64,000 nt of DNA from positions 62,001 through 126,000 of the forward strand of contig NZ_JBHRZT010000007.1 in assembly GCF_042649685.1 (NCBI RefSeq), in the 5' to 3' direction. This document shows positions 17,347 through 26,265 of this stretch, piece after piece. The notes under the pieces are model-generated. The model was not told the DNA's origin. It was given only the letters and a program-made list of their open reading frames with translations, and did not search any database. This DNA comes from Bacillus_BA songklensis. GTDB taxonomy: Bacteria > Bacillota > Bacilli > Bacillales > Bacillaceae_H. Positions within the stretch are counted from its first letter, which is position 1. Every line of letters begins with the position of its first letter. A program made the translations under genes and the position numbers.

Positions 17347-18095
17347 TTTGTCACAACCTTTATTGAAGTGTTTGTTTCGAAAGTTCTTAATAAGTCTTCA
17401 TCTATTTCGTTTGTTAAAATAGTAGCCTCATGCAAATCTCCGACTTTTGCAAAGGAAATTTCGTTGAATTTCGAATCATCCGCCAGCACATATGCTTCAC
17501 GCGATAAGCGAATGGCTGTTTGTTTGATTAATGCCTCTTCAGGATCCGGAGTCGTGTAACCGTAAGTTGTATGAATGCCGTTCACACCCATAAAGCATTT
17601 ATCAAAGCGGTAATTTTCAAGACTGATAAGAGCCCCTCTTCCTATCATCGCTCTCGTTTTATTCTTGATTTCCCCGCCTACTAAATACGTTTTGATCCCC
17701 TTTTCAAGTAAGGCATCAAGATGATGAAGGCCGTTTGTTACCACGACAATATCTTTGCCTTCCAAATAATGTATCATTTGAAATACCGTCGTTCCGGCAT
17801 CTAAATATATACAATCGCCATCTTCTATAAAGCTTGCAGCAAATTGGGCGATTTCTATTTTTTCTTGAAGGTTTTTGGCGGATTTTTCAACAATGCTCGG
17901 CTCGGATAATTTCCCTTGCAGCCTTGCCGCTCCACCATGAACACGTTTTAAAAACTTTGATTGCTCTAATTGTATTAAATCACGTCTAATCGTTGATTCA
18001 GACGAGTTAGTCAAGTCGATTAAATCTTGTATTTTTACAATTTCTTGTTCTTTTAATAATTTAAGGATTAAGCGATGTCTTTCTGGTGTTAACAT
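17343..18095 (-). CDS. fruR: DeoR-family fructose operon repressor
   Basis: 250-residue DeoR-type regulator. An N-terminal helix-turn-helix (about residues 5-55, with SESTIRRDL) is followed by the sugar-phosphate isomerase-like domain that binds the effector, expected to be fructose 1-phosphate. The frame opens at a GTG at 18104. I prefer the ATG at 18095 because it gives the usual MLTPERH start and lies eight bases after GGAGG. It heads the fru operon and probably represses its own promoter. Confidence 0.9.
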   Translation of the reverse strand: MLTPERHRLILKLLKEQEIVKIQDLIDLTNSSESTIRRDLIQLEQSKFLKRVHGGAARLQGKLSEPSIVEKSAKNLQEKIEIAQFAASFIEDGDCIYLDAGTTVFQMIHYLEGKDIVVVTNGLHHLDALLEKGIKTYLVGGEIKNKTRAMIGRGALISLENYRFDKCFMGVNGIHTTYGYTTPDPEEALIKQTAIRLSREAYVLADDSKFNEISFAKVGDLHEATILTNEIDEDLLRTFETNTSIKVVTK

Positions 18096-18129
18096 CACTT
18101 TCACCTCCTCTATGAATCTCTGTATTCAT

Positions 18130-18204
18130 ATAATAGTGTAACCCCTTCCAGAAATCAATCATTTTCTTTCAAAAACAATCAAAAATTTTCAATATCGTTC
18201 ATTA
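18130..18204 (-). promoter_or_regulatory. fru operon promoter with candidate FruR repeats
   Basis: On the minus strand TTGATT (18153-18158) and TATTAT (18130-18135) are 17 bp apart. Upstream, to about 18204, T-rich TGATTG/TGAAAG/TGAACG-like motifs recur about every ten bases, as expected for a DeoR-family operator. The promoter call is good; the operator is a suggestion. Confidence 0.55.
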
Positions 18205-18295
18205 TTCTATTTTTCCTACTATTTTTCCGAAAATAATTTATTGATAAGATAAAAGGGGTGTCGAACTGATGATGACCGTTCAGCATGACCATCAT

Positions 18296-18342
18296 AAAAA
18301 AGGCTGCAACCATAAACTATTAAACAAGTTATGGTTACAACC
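18296..18342 (-). terminator. Strong terminator on the minus strand
   Basis: A 17-base stem with few mismatches (AGGTTGTAACCATAACT with AGTTTATGGTTGCAGCC) is followed by six T residues. It ends the decayed efflux and regulator region and isolates the fru promoter. Confidence 0.8.
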
Positions 18343-18405
18343 TGGTGGAACGCCCCTTAACGTTTATTAGTGGACACTCGTGCCGATTTCATTCAAAGCT
18401 TCTTG

Positions 18406-18690
18406 TCATAAGAAATTGAGTAAGGGGTCTCCCTTTTCGCCCAACTTTCCTTCTACAGCATCTTCATAAAGCTGTTCGAGCCATTTCAGTTCTGTCTCCG
18501 CGTGCATGATGACTCCTACAATAATATACATTTTCCCTGCATTCTCCTGTTTATGTTTTGTATCGTACAGTTTTTTCATCTTTTCAAGAAAACTCCTCGA
18601 TTCTTTTTCTTAAAATTTCAAGCATTTTTTCGGCTTCTCCATACGAATTCAAAGCACCGGGATTTTTTTCACCAGTGCTTTGTTCAAAAG
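18406..18690 (-). pseudogene. Decayed regulator fragment, PadR-like C-terminus
   Basis: Two minus-strand frames share one gene. One reads FEQSTGEKNPGALNSYGEAE then KMLEILRKRIEEFS and stops. A frame shift continues it as LEKMKKLYDTKHKQENAGK and, further on, ETELKWLEQLYEDAVEG to a stop at 18406. The helix and ELKWLEQLYE pattern resembles the C-terminal dimer domain of PadR-type regulators. No DNA-binding half or start codon remains. It directly follows the decayed efflux gene, as regulators of DHA2 pumps often do. Confidence 0.45.
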
Positions 18691-18692
18691 TT

Positions 18693-19605
18693 TTATGATT
18701 TTGCTGCCATAGCTGGTTCTTCTTTTTTCACTTCCACACGGTCATTGCCCATAAAAAAATGGCAATAGCCGCCAATACAATGGGAATTAAGGCCAGCATA
18801 AAGGCAAACGTAATTGATGCAGACATCGCGTCAACGATTTTATCAAGAACAAACGGCGGGATTTTCGTGCGTTCACTTGCTTCAAAAATGCCCCGAGGGT
18901 CCCCGATAGAAGCCATGCCGCCTTGAGCTCCCCGCATTCCCTTAAATCCTTCTTCTAATTCTCTTGTAAATACTTAGATTGTTCCAAAAATCGTAACTCC
19001 AAGTGTCATGCCCAAAGAACGGAAGAATGAATTTGTCGGGTTGGCCGATCCCCTAAAGCGCGGGCGATTAAGAATAAAGACAGCAGGCCAAGCGGAACAT
19101 TCACGTAAAAGATCCAATGCCAGCTAATATACTCGGTAATGTACGCTCCTAACAATGGACCAAGTACACTTGCTGTCCCAAATACCGCTCCTAACAAACC
19201 TGTCATTTTCCCTCGCTTTTCCGGCGGGAAAACGTCAAATACAATCGTAAAGGCAATTGGCATCAAGGCACCGCCGCCAATTCCCTGAATGGCACGGTAC
19301 AGACTTAGCTGAATAATATTCTGTGCGGTACCGCACAAAATTGATCCAATTAAAAAGACGACAAGGCCAGACATGTAAAATCGTTTACGGCCGTACATGT
19401 CAGACAGCTTACCGAAAATCGGCATTCCGGCCATAACTGCGACCATGTAGGCAGAAGTCACCCAGACGAACTTATCCAATCCCCCGAGATCTGCCACAAT
19501 TGTCCCCATGGCTGTGGCTACAATCGTGTTATCCATCGCAGCCATCAAAATACCCAGCAAGAGACCGGCCACTACTACTTTCAAATTACTTTCTTTACTG
19601 ACCAT
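18693..19605 (-). pseudogene. Broken DHA2-family (EmrB/QacA-like) drug efflux gene
   Basis: Residues 1-190 of a 14-helix major facilitator pump are intact (start at 19605, AGAGGAG before the ATG, D-N-T-I-V in helix 1, GRKRFY between helices 2 and 3). At about 19040 the frame jumps to the family's late segment NPTNSFFRSLGMTLGVTIFG, which means the middle 150 or more residues were deleted. An in-frame TAA follows, then the last two helices (18728-18937). A base gain or loss in a T run shifts the true C-terminus EVKKEEPAMAAKS into another frame. At least three separate lesions are visible. Confidence 0.85.
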
Positions 19606-19806
19606 TCATGTGCTCCTCTCATGTCACCAGCTTCTTTTAATTATAAAAAATCATTACACAAACTATTATATTTAAATTTGGGTAGTTTACAAAAAACCAC
19701 TCCATTTTCATCTTTTTCCATTACAAACAAATCTCTCTTTCATTTTTTGGCTTTTTAAGCTACTTACAGTTTTTCTGTCTTTACATCTTGAATAGGCTGA
19801 AAAGGT

Positions 19807-19864
19807 GAAAATCTGACATGGCTGCTTTTGGCCATGTCGGATTTTCAATGTGGATTTATATAGT
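19807..19864 (+). repeat. Hairpin repeat family 1, copy a
   Basis: GAAAATC-T-GACATGGC pairs with GGCCATGTC-GGATTTTC around a TGCTTTT loop, followed directly by ATGTGGATTTATATA. The layout of hairpin plus ATGTGGATTYATATA is shared with copies at 28740, 37323, 40702 and 56102. Confidence 0.75.
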
Positions 19865-19877
19865 TTCTACTAAAAAG

Positions 19878-19920
19878 AGGAGACTCACAAAGTATCTCTT
19901 TTCTACTTTTGAGTCTGCCT
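19878..19920. repeat. TGACTC-type hairpin element, copy 3
   Basis: AGG-AGACTCACAAAGTA pairs with TACTTTTGAGTCT-GCCT, with TATC/TCTTTTC in the loop. It lies just downstream of the SLH gene ending at 19932 and probably serves as its terminator. Confidence 0.7.
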
Positions 19921-19931
19921 CCTTCCTGTGT

Positions 19932-21500
19932 TTATTCCGTTTCAAATTCGATCGTTTCTAATCCCACATATTGCACACCGGAACCTTCCAACTCCATCGT
20001 CGATAAGATGAGGAGCTTGTTATCTTGATAGAACATATGCGCCGGCTTGCCGTATGTTTCAAGCTGGTATTTTGGCTTGAACGTTGTATAATCGTATGCT
20101 GTGATATATTCACGGTCATTCGATGTATAAAATTCTCCATACTCTAAATCAAATGCAATCGTTTTATATGCTTTATCCAATTTCCCTACATAGCTCATAT
20201 CAGAATCTTTCAGCATTGTTGCACGGAAGATGTTTCCTATACTGTTAAAAATGTATTTACCGTCTGGAGAAATCGTTAAATCCGTTGCCAAGTTATAATC
20301 TCCATGGTAAGGAGAATCATATGTGGATATGAATTTTCCGTTTTCATCAAATTGGAACACATCCATATCACGTGGAGATACATTCGTATCAATCGTATAA
20401 ATACGGTTTAGGGACGGATGCATCTGCATATAGCTACGCTCGTAAAGCCCCATTTCGCCCAGCTTTTCTCCTGTTGCTTCATCATAGCTATGCATGCTTG
20501 TGTGCTGACCTGAACCGGACGTCACGAAAATATGGCCCTTCCCATCAGCAGCGATGTCAAACGGATCTAAATCAATGTTAAATTGTTTTTCAACTTTCAT
20601 TTGGTTTGCATCAATAATAGCAACTGCTCCTTGCTGATCTTTTGCCCACCAGTAAGAGCTATGCTGTCCTTTTAATAGTGTTACATATATTTTCCCATTG
20701 CGGTATGTCATCCGCTCAGCCGGCAAGTTCAATGGAACTGCTGTCATTTCATAGGTTTCGTAGTTTAATGCCACTACTTGATTTTCAATTGAATCCAGCA
20801 CATAAATGATAGGCTCACTCGGATGGATGTCGGTATCTTGAATTTTCAGGTCAAACAATCCCTCTAACAGAGAGTCAGCCAGCATCTCGTTTTCCGGTTT
20901 AAAGTCTGAATTCAACAAACGTGCCATAAACACGGAGAAATGCGCGCGGGATAACGGTAAATTAGGTCTGAACGTGCCGTCTCCGTAACCGGTTGTAATG
21001 TTATTGGCAGCTAACGGGCTGATATATTCAAATGCCCATGAATCTGGAGTTATATCCTTAAAGTCGTATGGATAAATGCCTCGCAGTTTGTATGCATTGA
21101 CTAAAATTTTTGCCATTTGGGCACGCGTCAATGTTCCCCATGGCTCGAATGTGCCATCCTGCTTTCCTGAAATAATCCCAAGGTCAACAGCTGTTGCAAT
21201 GTCCCCATAACCGTAATCACCAGGCTTCACGTCTTTGAAGTTTGGATTTGGCGCATTTGTATCACTGATGCCCATTTCACGCAAAATCATTTGCACCGCT
21301 TGAAGGCGCTTAATCGGTTGATCCGGCTTGAACGTACCATCTGGATATCCATTAATGATTTTTTGATCTGTTAAGTATCCGATCTCCTCTTTATACATGG
21401 ATACATCACTAAATGTAGTCGCTGCTTTTCCGCTGGTCGGATGAACAAGAAGGGAAGCGGTCAGAACGACAGTAGATAAAAATGCAAACGCTTTTTTCAA
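19932..21500 (-). CDS. Surface protein with three SLH domains and a beta-propeller-like region
   Basis: 522-residue secreted protein. A signal peptide (about residues 1-26, ending GKAA) is followed by three S-layer homology domains (about 27-200, each with an F-x-D-V start and a NGYPDGTF-like end) that bind cell-wall polymer. The remaining 300 residues show repeated IYVL-D, IFVTSG and KYIFNSIG strands like a YVTN-type propeller. The start is TTG at 21500, nine bases after GAGGGAGG; an ATG at 21527 lacks a site. It stands alone. Function is unknown; a binding or sensing role at the surface is inferred. Confidence 0.82.
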   Translation of the reverse strand: MKKAFAFLSTVVLTASLLVHPTSGKAATTFSDVSMYKEEIGYLTDQKIINGYPDGTFKPDQPIKRLQAVQMILREMGISDTNAPNPNFKDVKPGDYGYGDIATAVDLGIISGKQDGTFEPWGTLTRAQMAKILVNAYKLRGIYPYDFKDITPDSWAFEYISPLAANNITTGYGDGTFRPNLPLSRAHFSVFMARLLNSDFKPENEMLADSLLEGLFDLKIQDTDIHPSEPIIYVLDSIENQVVALNYETYEMTAVPLNLPAERMTYRNGKIYVTLLKGQHSSYWWAKDQQGAVAIIDANQMKVEKQFNIDLDPFDIAADGKGHIFVTSGSGQHTSMHSYDEATGEKLGEMGLYERSYMQMHPSLNRIYTIDTNVSPRDMDVFQFDENGKFISTYDSPYHGDYNLATDLTISPDGKYIFNSIGNIFRATMLKDSDMSYVGKLDKAYKTIAFDLEYGEFYTSNDREYITAYDYTTFKPKYQLETYGKPAHMFYQDNKLLILSTMELEGSGVQYVGLETIEFETE

Positions 21501-21523
21501 TAAGTGAACCTCCCTCAAATTAA

Positions 21524-21763
21524 TCATCTATTACTTTGTAAATCTATCACGTCAAATGAAGAAAAAAACGTGTCATTTTTACCATTTTTCTCTAAGGAAA
21601 ACCTTGAAATATATTCCATCTTTCTTTTGTGTTGAGTACCTTTGTTAAACATCGGCAGAAGAAAAAACGCAATAGAAGCAAGGGCCTGGGTCGGTACAGC
21701 GAGCACCCCGACACCGTTCATGAGCGCCAAACATAAAATGATGATCCGACTCTCATACTGCAT
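21524..21763 (-). CDS. Possible small membrane protein, 79 aa
   Basis: An open frame with two hydrophobic stretches (ILCLALMNGVGVLAV and ALASIAFFLLPMF) and a basic tail. The ribosome binding site is poor and it overlaps the leader of the SLH gene, so it may be a chance frame or a remnant of a membrane protein. Confidence 0.25.
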   Translation of the reverse strand: MQYESRIIILCLALMNGVGVLAVPTQALASIAFFLLPMFNKGTQHKRKMEYISRFSLEKNGKNDTFFSSFDVIDLQSNR

Positions 21764-21803
21764 CGCTTCTTTACACTTTAGTTGTAGATAAGGTTACAAA
21801 AAT

Positions 21804-21836
21804 AGCCCCAAAACCTTTAAGACAGGTTTTGGGGCT
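21804..21836 (-). terminator. Terminator of the copper-linked operon
   Basis: AGCCCCAAAACCT pairs perfectly with AGGTTTTGGGGCT; a T run (ATTTTTG) follows on the minus strand. It stands 22 bp after the 2Fe-2S gene. Confidence 0.85.
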
Positions 21837-21857
21837 TTCCATTTCCTTGCTTACTAT

Positions 21858-22112
21858 TTATTTAATCATGTTCCTTCCTTCTTCTCCCGTCATTTCCCCG
21901 TACCAACCATCATCCGGATACACGATAATGATCGGGCCTTCCTCACATCTTCCATTGCAAAGGGTTTTTGTTGTGTGAATGTCACGAGAGGCCTGCTGCC
22001 GGTGAATTTCATCCCGGATGGCTTTCGTTACTTCATCCGCCCCATTCCGTATGCAGCTTTTACCGTTGCAAAGGAGAATATGCTTGCTGAAATTACGGCT
22101 TATCTTCCTCAT
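21858..22112 (-). CDS. Thioredoxin-like [2Fe-2S] ferredoxin domain protein
   Basis: 84-residue protein with Cys15, Cys20, Cys52 and Cys56 in CNGKSC and CNGRCEEGP, the pattern of thioredoxin-fold [2Fe-2S] ferredoxins. It starts inside the stop of the upstream His-rich protein gene (ATGA overlap), so the two are translationally coupled. Being the last gene downstream of copA, it may serve in copper or redox homeostasis, for example as a target or sensor of copper damage. That role is inference. Confidence 0.8.
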   Translation of the reverse strand: MRKISRNFSKHILLCNGKSCIRNGADEVTKAIRDEIHRQQASRDIHTTKTLCNGRCEEGPIIIVYPDDGWYGEMTGEEGRNMIK

Positions 22113-22951
22113 TTCACTTCTACCACAAATGGAAACACTCTTACTTTGCCATTTTGCTTAAATTCCGCCCAGATTTTATAAATGCCTGGTTGTTCAAAGC
22201 TAGTTTCAAAGATGGTCTCATTTTCATTTGCCGGATGAACGTGAAGATACTTTTCACCGCTTTCATCTAAAATGACGACATGGCCCATTGCCCCTAAATA
22301 TGGCTCGACTTGTTTTCCATGTAGGTTGAATGTTAATGTTACATCTTTTCCCGCTTTCCATTCGCTTGAATTCAACGTCACCTTATATCCATCTACTTCT
22401 TTTTCCAACACGGCATCAGGTGTTAACTGAGGGTGCGCATGCTCCTTGCCTTCTACACCAATGGTAAAAGGAACAGGCTTTACTGCATATGCCAAGTTTT
22501 TCGGCTTAATATCGATAAACGCTTTATAGGAGCCTTCTGGCAGAGAGTGCTTTATCTTGAATGTTCCCGGTTTCACTTGTTCCGGATGGAGGTGAACATA
22601 TTGTTCCAAATGATCATCTACGACAATTAAATGAAGAAGCTTCTCATGATTCACTTCCAAGTCGCTGACGGCATTTCCTTGCTGGTCTTTCAACTCAATG
22701 ATGATTTCTTCGTTCGTTACACCCGCCTTGGCTGTTACTTCACTTTCCATCGCGGCATGATCACCATGACCTCCGTGATCTTCTTCATGCGCTCCCTCAT
22801 GTTCGTCAGCTGCATGCCCCTCCGTTTCATGATTCTCTGTTTGTTTATGTGCATTATCGGTCTTTTCTTGACCTGTCAGGCTGGCATAAACACTATAGCC
22901 TGCAACAACAACAAGTAAATAAATAATAGCTGAGACTGCCCATTTTTTCAT
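22109..22951 (-). CDS. Secreted His-rich YtkA-like protein
   Basis: 280-residue exported protein. An N-terminal membrane anchor or signal (about residues 5-25) is followed by a His/Glu/Asp-rich segment (HEGAHEEDHGGHGDH) likely to bind metal. Two beta-sandwich repeats follow, each with a conserved YVHLHPE or YLHVHPA motif and a Pro-Gly-x-Y-K end, as in YtkA-like domains. The ATG at 22951 is chosen because AAGGGGAG precedes it; the frame extends upstream to 22984. It lies about 40 bp after copA, so a role in binding or delivering copper outside the membrane is likely but not proved. Confidence 0.75.
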   Translation of the reverse strand: MKKWAVSAIIYLLVVVAGYSVYASLTGQEKTDNAHKQTENHETEGHAADEHEGAHEEDHGGHGDHAAMESEVTAKAGVTNEEIIIELKDQQGNAVSDLEVNHEKLLHLIVVDDHLEQYVHLHPEQVKPGTFKIKHSLPEGSYKAFIDIKPKNLAYAVKPVPFTIGVEGKEHAHPQLTPDAVLEKEVDGYKVTLNSSEWKAGKDVTLTFNLHGKQVEPYLGAMGHVVILDESGEKYLHVHPANENETIFETSFEQPGIYKIWAEFKQNGKVRVFPFVVEVK

Positions 22952-22994
22952 TTTTTTCTCCCCTTTTCGAAAGAGAGGGACCATATCCCCCTCT

Positions 22995-25412
22995 TTATAA
23001 TTTTACCCGCTGTAAACGAAGGGCATTAAGAACAACTGAAACGGAACTGAATGCCATCGCCGCTCCCGCCAGCCATGGAGCTAAAAATCCAAGTGCCGCG
23101 ACTGGAATGCCCATCGCGTTATAAGCAAATGCCCAGAATAAGTTTTGCTTAATGTTCGCAATCGTCTTTTTACTCATGAAGATGGCATCGGCAATGCTGT
23201 TTAAATCACCGCGCATCAGCGTGATGTCAGCTGCTTCCATAGCTACATCCGTGCCCGTACCAATGGCCATTCCAATATCAGCCACCGCCAGTGCCGGTGC
23301 ATCGTTAATCCCATCTCCAACCATCGCAATCTTCTTGCCCAGTGCCTGGAGCTTTTTCACTTCGTCTGCTTTTCCTTCCGGCAATACTTCGGCAATAACA
23401 GATTCAATGCCGACTTGTTTCGCGATGGCTTCCGCTGTTTGCCTATTGTCTCCTGTCATCATGACGACTTCCAGTCCCATTTCTCTTAGGCGTCGAACGG
23501 CTTCTTTTGATGTATCTTTCACTGTATCGGCTACTGCTACCGTTCCGGCATATGCACCATTAATAGCAACAAGCATCGCTGTTTTTCCGTTACGCTCCAA
23601 CTCTTCCATTGACTCAAGAACAAAATCGATTTCCACGTTGTATTGCTTCATCAATTTGCGTGTACCAATCAGCAGTTCTTTTTCATCGATAACGGCTTTA
23701 ATCCCGTAACCAGGAATGGCCTCAAATTCAGCTGTATCTTGTAATTCGATTCCTTTTTCACGAATGCCCGCTACGATGGCCTCAGCTAATGGATGTTCCG
23801 ATTGCTTTTCTGCTGTTCCCACCAGTCGTAAAAATTCCTTTTCTTCAATACCTTGAGCAACCAGCACATCTGTTAAAACAGGTTCACCATTTGTAACCGT
23901 ACCCGTTTTGTCTAACACAACTGTTGTAATACGGTGTGTCGTTTCCAAATGCTCGCCGCCTTTAAATAATATGCCGAATTCGGCTGCGCGTCCTGATCCC
24001 GCCATAATGGAAGTCGGGGTTGCCAAACCTAATGCACATGGACATGCAATAACAAGAACCGCAATCAATTTTTCTAACGCTTCGGCGAAGTTGCCAGGAT
24101 CCACGATAAAGAACCAGGTTAAAAACGTGACGACCGCAATTCCTACAACGATTGGTACGAAAATACCCGAAATTTGGTCAGCCAGGCGTTGAATCGGTGC
24201 TTTTGACCCCTGCGCTTCCTCCACCACCTTAATAATTTGAGCTAAAGCCGTATCACGCCCCACTTTTGTCGCTTTTATTTTTAAGAAACCATTTTTATTA
24301 ATGGTTGCTCCGATGACGTTATCGCCGACCGTTTTATCGACTGGAACACTTTCACCTGTCAGCATGGATTCATCCAATGCGGAGCGTCCTTCGATAATCT
24401 CGCCGTCCACCGGTACCTTTTCGCCGGGCTTCACATAAATGATATCTCCCACGATTACTTCCTCTAATGGTATTTCCAGTTCTTTACCGCCGCGAACGAC
24501 CATTGCCGTTTTCGCCTGTAATCCCATTAATTTTTTGATGGCTTCTGAAGAACGTCCTTTTGCTTTTGCCTCAAACAGCTTACCCAGAATAATCAAGGTG
24601 ATTAAAACGGCACTCGTTTCAAAATACAACTCGACCATGTGAGCGGCCGTTCCGATTGATGAAATGGATAAATAGAGGCTGTAAAAGTAAGCGGCCGATG
24701 TACCAAGTGCGACCAACACATCCATGTTGGCACTTTTATTTCGCAATGCTTTATATGCTCCCACATAAAACTGCTTACCAATGATGAACTGAACTGGAGT
24801 TGCCAACGCGAACTGCACCCATGGATTCATGAGCATATCAGGCAGCCAGATAAATGACGTAAAGCTAAAGTGGCTGACCATTGCCCATAAAAGCGGAAAT
24901 GACAAGATTAGTGAAAAGATGAATTTCCCTTTTTGGGTTTCAAGCTCTTTTGCCCGGAGCTCTGCCACATCTTCTTGCTTTTCACTTTTCAAGCTGGCTC
25001 CATAGCCAAGTTTCTCTACGCGTGCAATCATATCTTGAACACTTGCCGCACCCGGATCATATTCCACCGCGGCACTTTCAAGGGCTAAGTTAACAGCAGC
25101 CTTTGTAACGCCTACTAACTTGTTTAATCCTTTTTCAATGCGGGTTGCACAAGCGGCACACGTCATGCCTGTAATGGTAAACTCGGCTTTTTCACTAATG
25201 ACGTCATATCCTAAATCACGAACCTTTTGTTGAAAAGCATCTATGTTTACCACATCCGGATTGTATTTAATCGTAGATTTCTCCAATGCAAAATTGACAT
25301 TTGCATCCTCTACGCCTTCCATTTTCTTTAATCCCTTCTCAATGCGATTTGCACAAGCCGCACATGTCATTCCTGTAATTTGAAGATTTGCTTCTTTTAT
25401 GTTTTGGCTCAT
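22995..25412 (-). CDS. copA: Copper-exporting P1B-type ATPase
   Basis: 805-residue Cu(I) pump. Two N-terminal heavy-metal domains carry GMTCAAC motifs (about residues 13-19 and 81-87). Eight membrane helices follow, with the ion-site CPC motif in IACPCALG. The phosphorylation motif DKTGT, the TGES loop and the hinge GDGINDAP are intact. A CsoR operator lies in front of the gene and GGAGGG precedes the ATG. It follows csoR and copZ and precedes the His-rich and 2Fe-2S genes. Confidence 0.96.
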   Translation of the reverse strand: MSQNIKEANLQITGMTCAACANRIEKGLKKMEGVEDANVNFALEKSTIKYNPDVVNIDAFQQKVRDLGYDVISEKAEFTITGMTCAACATRIEKGLNKLVGVTKAAVNLALESAAVEYDPGAASVQDMIARVEKLGYGASLKSEKQEDVAELRAKELETQKGKFIFSLILSFPLLWAMVSHFSFTSFIWLPDMLMNPWVQFALATPVQFIIGKQFYVGAYKALRNKSANMDVLVALGTSAAYFYSLYLSISSIGTAAHMVELYFETSAVLITLIILGKLFEAKAKGRSSEAIKKLMGLQAKTAMVVRGGKELEIPLEEVIVGDIIYVKPGEKVPVDGEIIEGRSALDESMLTGESVPVDKTVGDNVIGATINKNGFLKIKATKVGRDTALAQIIKVVEEAQGSKAPIQRLADQISGIFVPIVVGIAVVTFLTWFFIVDPGNFAEALEKLIAVLVIACPCALGLATPTSIMAGSGRAAEFGILFKGGEHLETTHRITTVVLDKTGTVTNGEPVLTDVLVAQGIEEKEFLRLVGTAEKQSEHPLAEAIVAGIREKGIELQDTAEFEAIPGYGIKAVIDEKELLIGTRKLMKQYNVEIDFVLESMEELERNGKTAMLVAINGAYAGTVAVADTVKDTSKEAVRRLREMGLEVVMMTGDNRQTAEAIAKQVGIESVIAEVLPEGKADEVKKLQALGKKIAMVGDGINDAPALAVADIGMAIGTGTDVAMEAADITLMRGDLNSIADAIFMSKKTIANIKQNLFWAFAYNAMGIPVAALGFLAPWLAGAAMAFSSVSVVLNALRLQRVKL

Positions 25413-25424
25413 CCCAATCCCTCC

Positions 25425-25443
25425 TATACCTACAAGGGGTATA
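25425..25443 (-). promoter_or_regulatory. CsoR operator in front of copA
   Basis: TATACCTACAAGGGGTATA is a GC-rich pseudo-palindrome of the CsoR type (TACC, spacer, GGGGTA). It lies 13 bp upstream of the copA start, so copA likely has its own copper-induced promoter besides any read-through from copZ. Confidence 0.65.
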
Positions 25444-25558
25444 TAAAAATTTTAAATAAAAGGAGCTTTCCTTATAGCCCCACTGTCATCTCTTTTTACC
25501 AAATGAGTCGTCACGCCAAACATTGGTTTTCACCTTTCTCACATGACGGTCCGTTTCG

Positions 25559-25602
25559 TGATGTAATCTAAAACGGGGTCATTCCCGTTTTAGATTACAT
25601 CA
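25559..25602. repeat. 19-bp perfect inverted repeat across the copZ stop codon
   Basis: TGATGTAATCTAAAACGGG pairs with its exact complement across a six-base loop. The right arm includes the last codons of copZ. No T tract follows on the minus strand, so it is not a standard terminator. It may protect copZ mRNA or reduce read-through into copA. Confidence 0.8.
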
Positions 25603-25796
25603 TATCCTTGGTCATCGATCGTTTCTTTAATTTGCTCCACTGATACTTTGTTTGCATCAAACTCTACATCCACTTGACCTTCAGCTAAATGTACCGTTAC
25701 CTTGCTTACACCACTTAGTTCTCCAACGCTTCCTTCAATTGCTTTTACACAATGACCGCACGACATTCCTTGAACATTTAACGTTACTTTTTCCAT
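25590..25796 (-). CDS. copZ: Copper chaperone
   Basis: 68-residue heavy-metal-associated domain with the copper-binding GMSCGHC motif at residues 10-16 and the typical beta-alpha-beta-beta-alpha-beta length. CopZ carries Cu(I) to CopA and delivers it to CsoR. AAGGAGAG precedes the ATG. It lies between csoR and copA, as in B. subtilis relatives. Confidence 0.93.
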   Translation of the reverse strand: MEKVTLNVQGMSCGHCVKAIEGSVGELSGVSKVTVHLAEGQVDVEFDANKVSVEQIKETIDDQGYDVI

Positions 25797-25826
25797 CCTC
25801 GATCTCTCCTTATATTTTTTATTCTT

Positions 25827-25898
25827 TTCAACTCAGCGTTCTTTCCTGAGTTGAACTGATTGCGGGAACCCCGTCAAAACGGAGGCTCCCTAATCAGT
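25827..25898. repeat. Two inverted repeats between csoR and copZ
   Basis: TTCAACTCAG/CTGAGTTGAA (25827-25855) is followed at once by CTGATT...AATCAG (25856-25898), which encloses CCGTC/ACGG and GGGA/TCCC stems. Neither has a T tract on the minus strand. They are probably mRNA processing or attenuation structures between csoR and copZ. Confidence 0.6.
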
Positions 25899-25899
25899 C

Positions 25900-26238
25900 T
25901 TATCTCTTCATCATGCGCTGCATGGTCACAAGCAGCTCATCGACAACTTCCATCTCCCCATCTTGAATCCGTTCAACTACGCAGCTCTTTAGATGGCCTT
26001 CAAATAAAATTTTTGCTACACTATTTAGTGCAGACTGTATGGCTGAAATTTGTGTAATGACATCATCACAATACGTATCTCTTTCAATAAGTCCTTTGAC
26101 GCCGCGGATTTGCCCTTCAATTCGATTTAAGCGAGTCACCAGGTTTTTCTTCGTTTTTTCTGAATGGTGGCTTTTTCGTTCGGGGTGAGGCAAATTACAA
26201 CAGCTATCATTCATTTCATTTAGCATCTCATTTTCCAT
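25900..26238 (-). CDS. csoR: Copper-sensing transcriptional repressor
   Basis: 112-residue CsoR-family repressor. The Cu(I) ligands are present with exact family spacing: Cys57, His82 and Cys86. A short N-terminal extension carries a CC pair and several His residues. Copper binding releases CsoR from DNA. A CsoR-type operator lies directly upstream of its own start and another in front of copA, so the whole module should be copper-induced. Confidence 0.93.
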   Translation of the reverse strand: MENEMLNEMNDSCCNLPHPERKSHHSEKTKKNLVTRLNRIEGQIRGVKGLIERDTYCDDVITQISAIQSALNSVAKILFEGHLKSCVVERIQDGEMEVVDELLVTMQRMMKR

Positions 26239-26265
26239 ATTATTTCCTCCTTACATTTATATTAC

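Noticed and set aside
23152..23709. 185-codon open frame on the plus strand
   Set aside because: Antisense shadow of copA.
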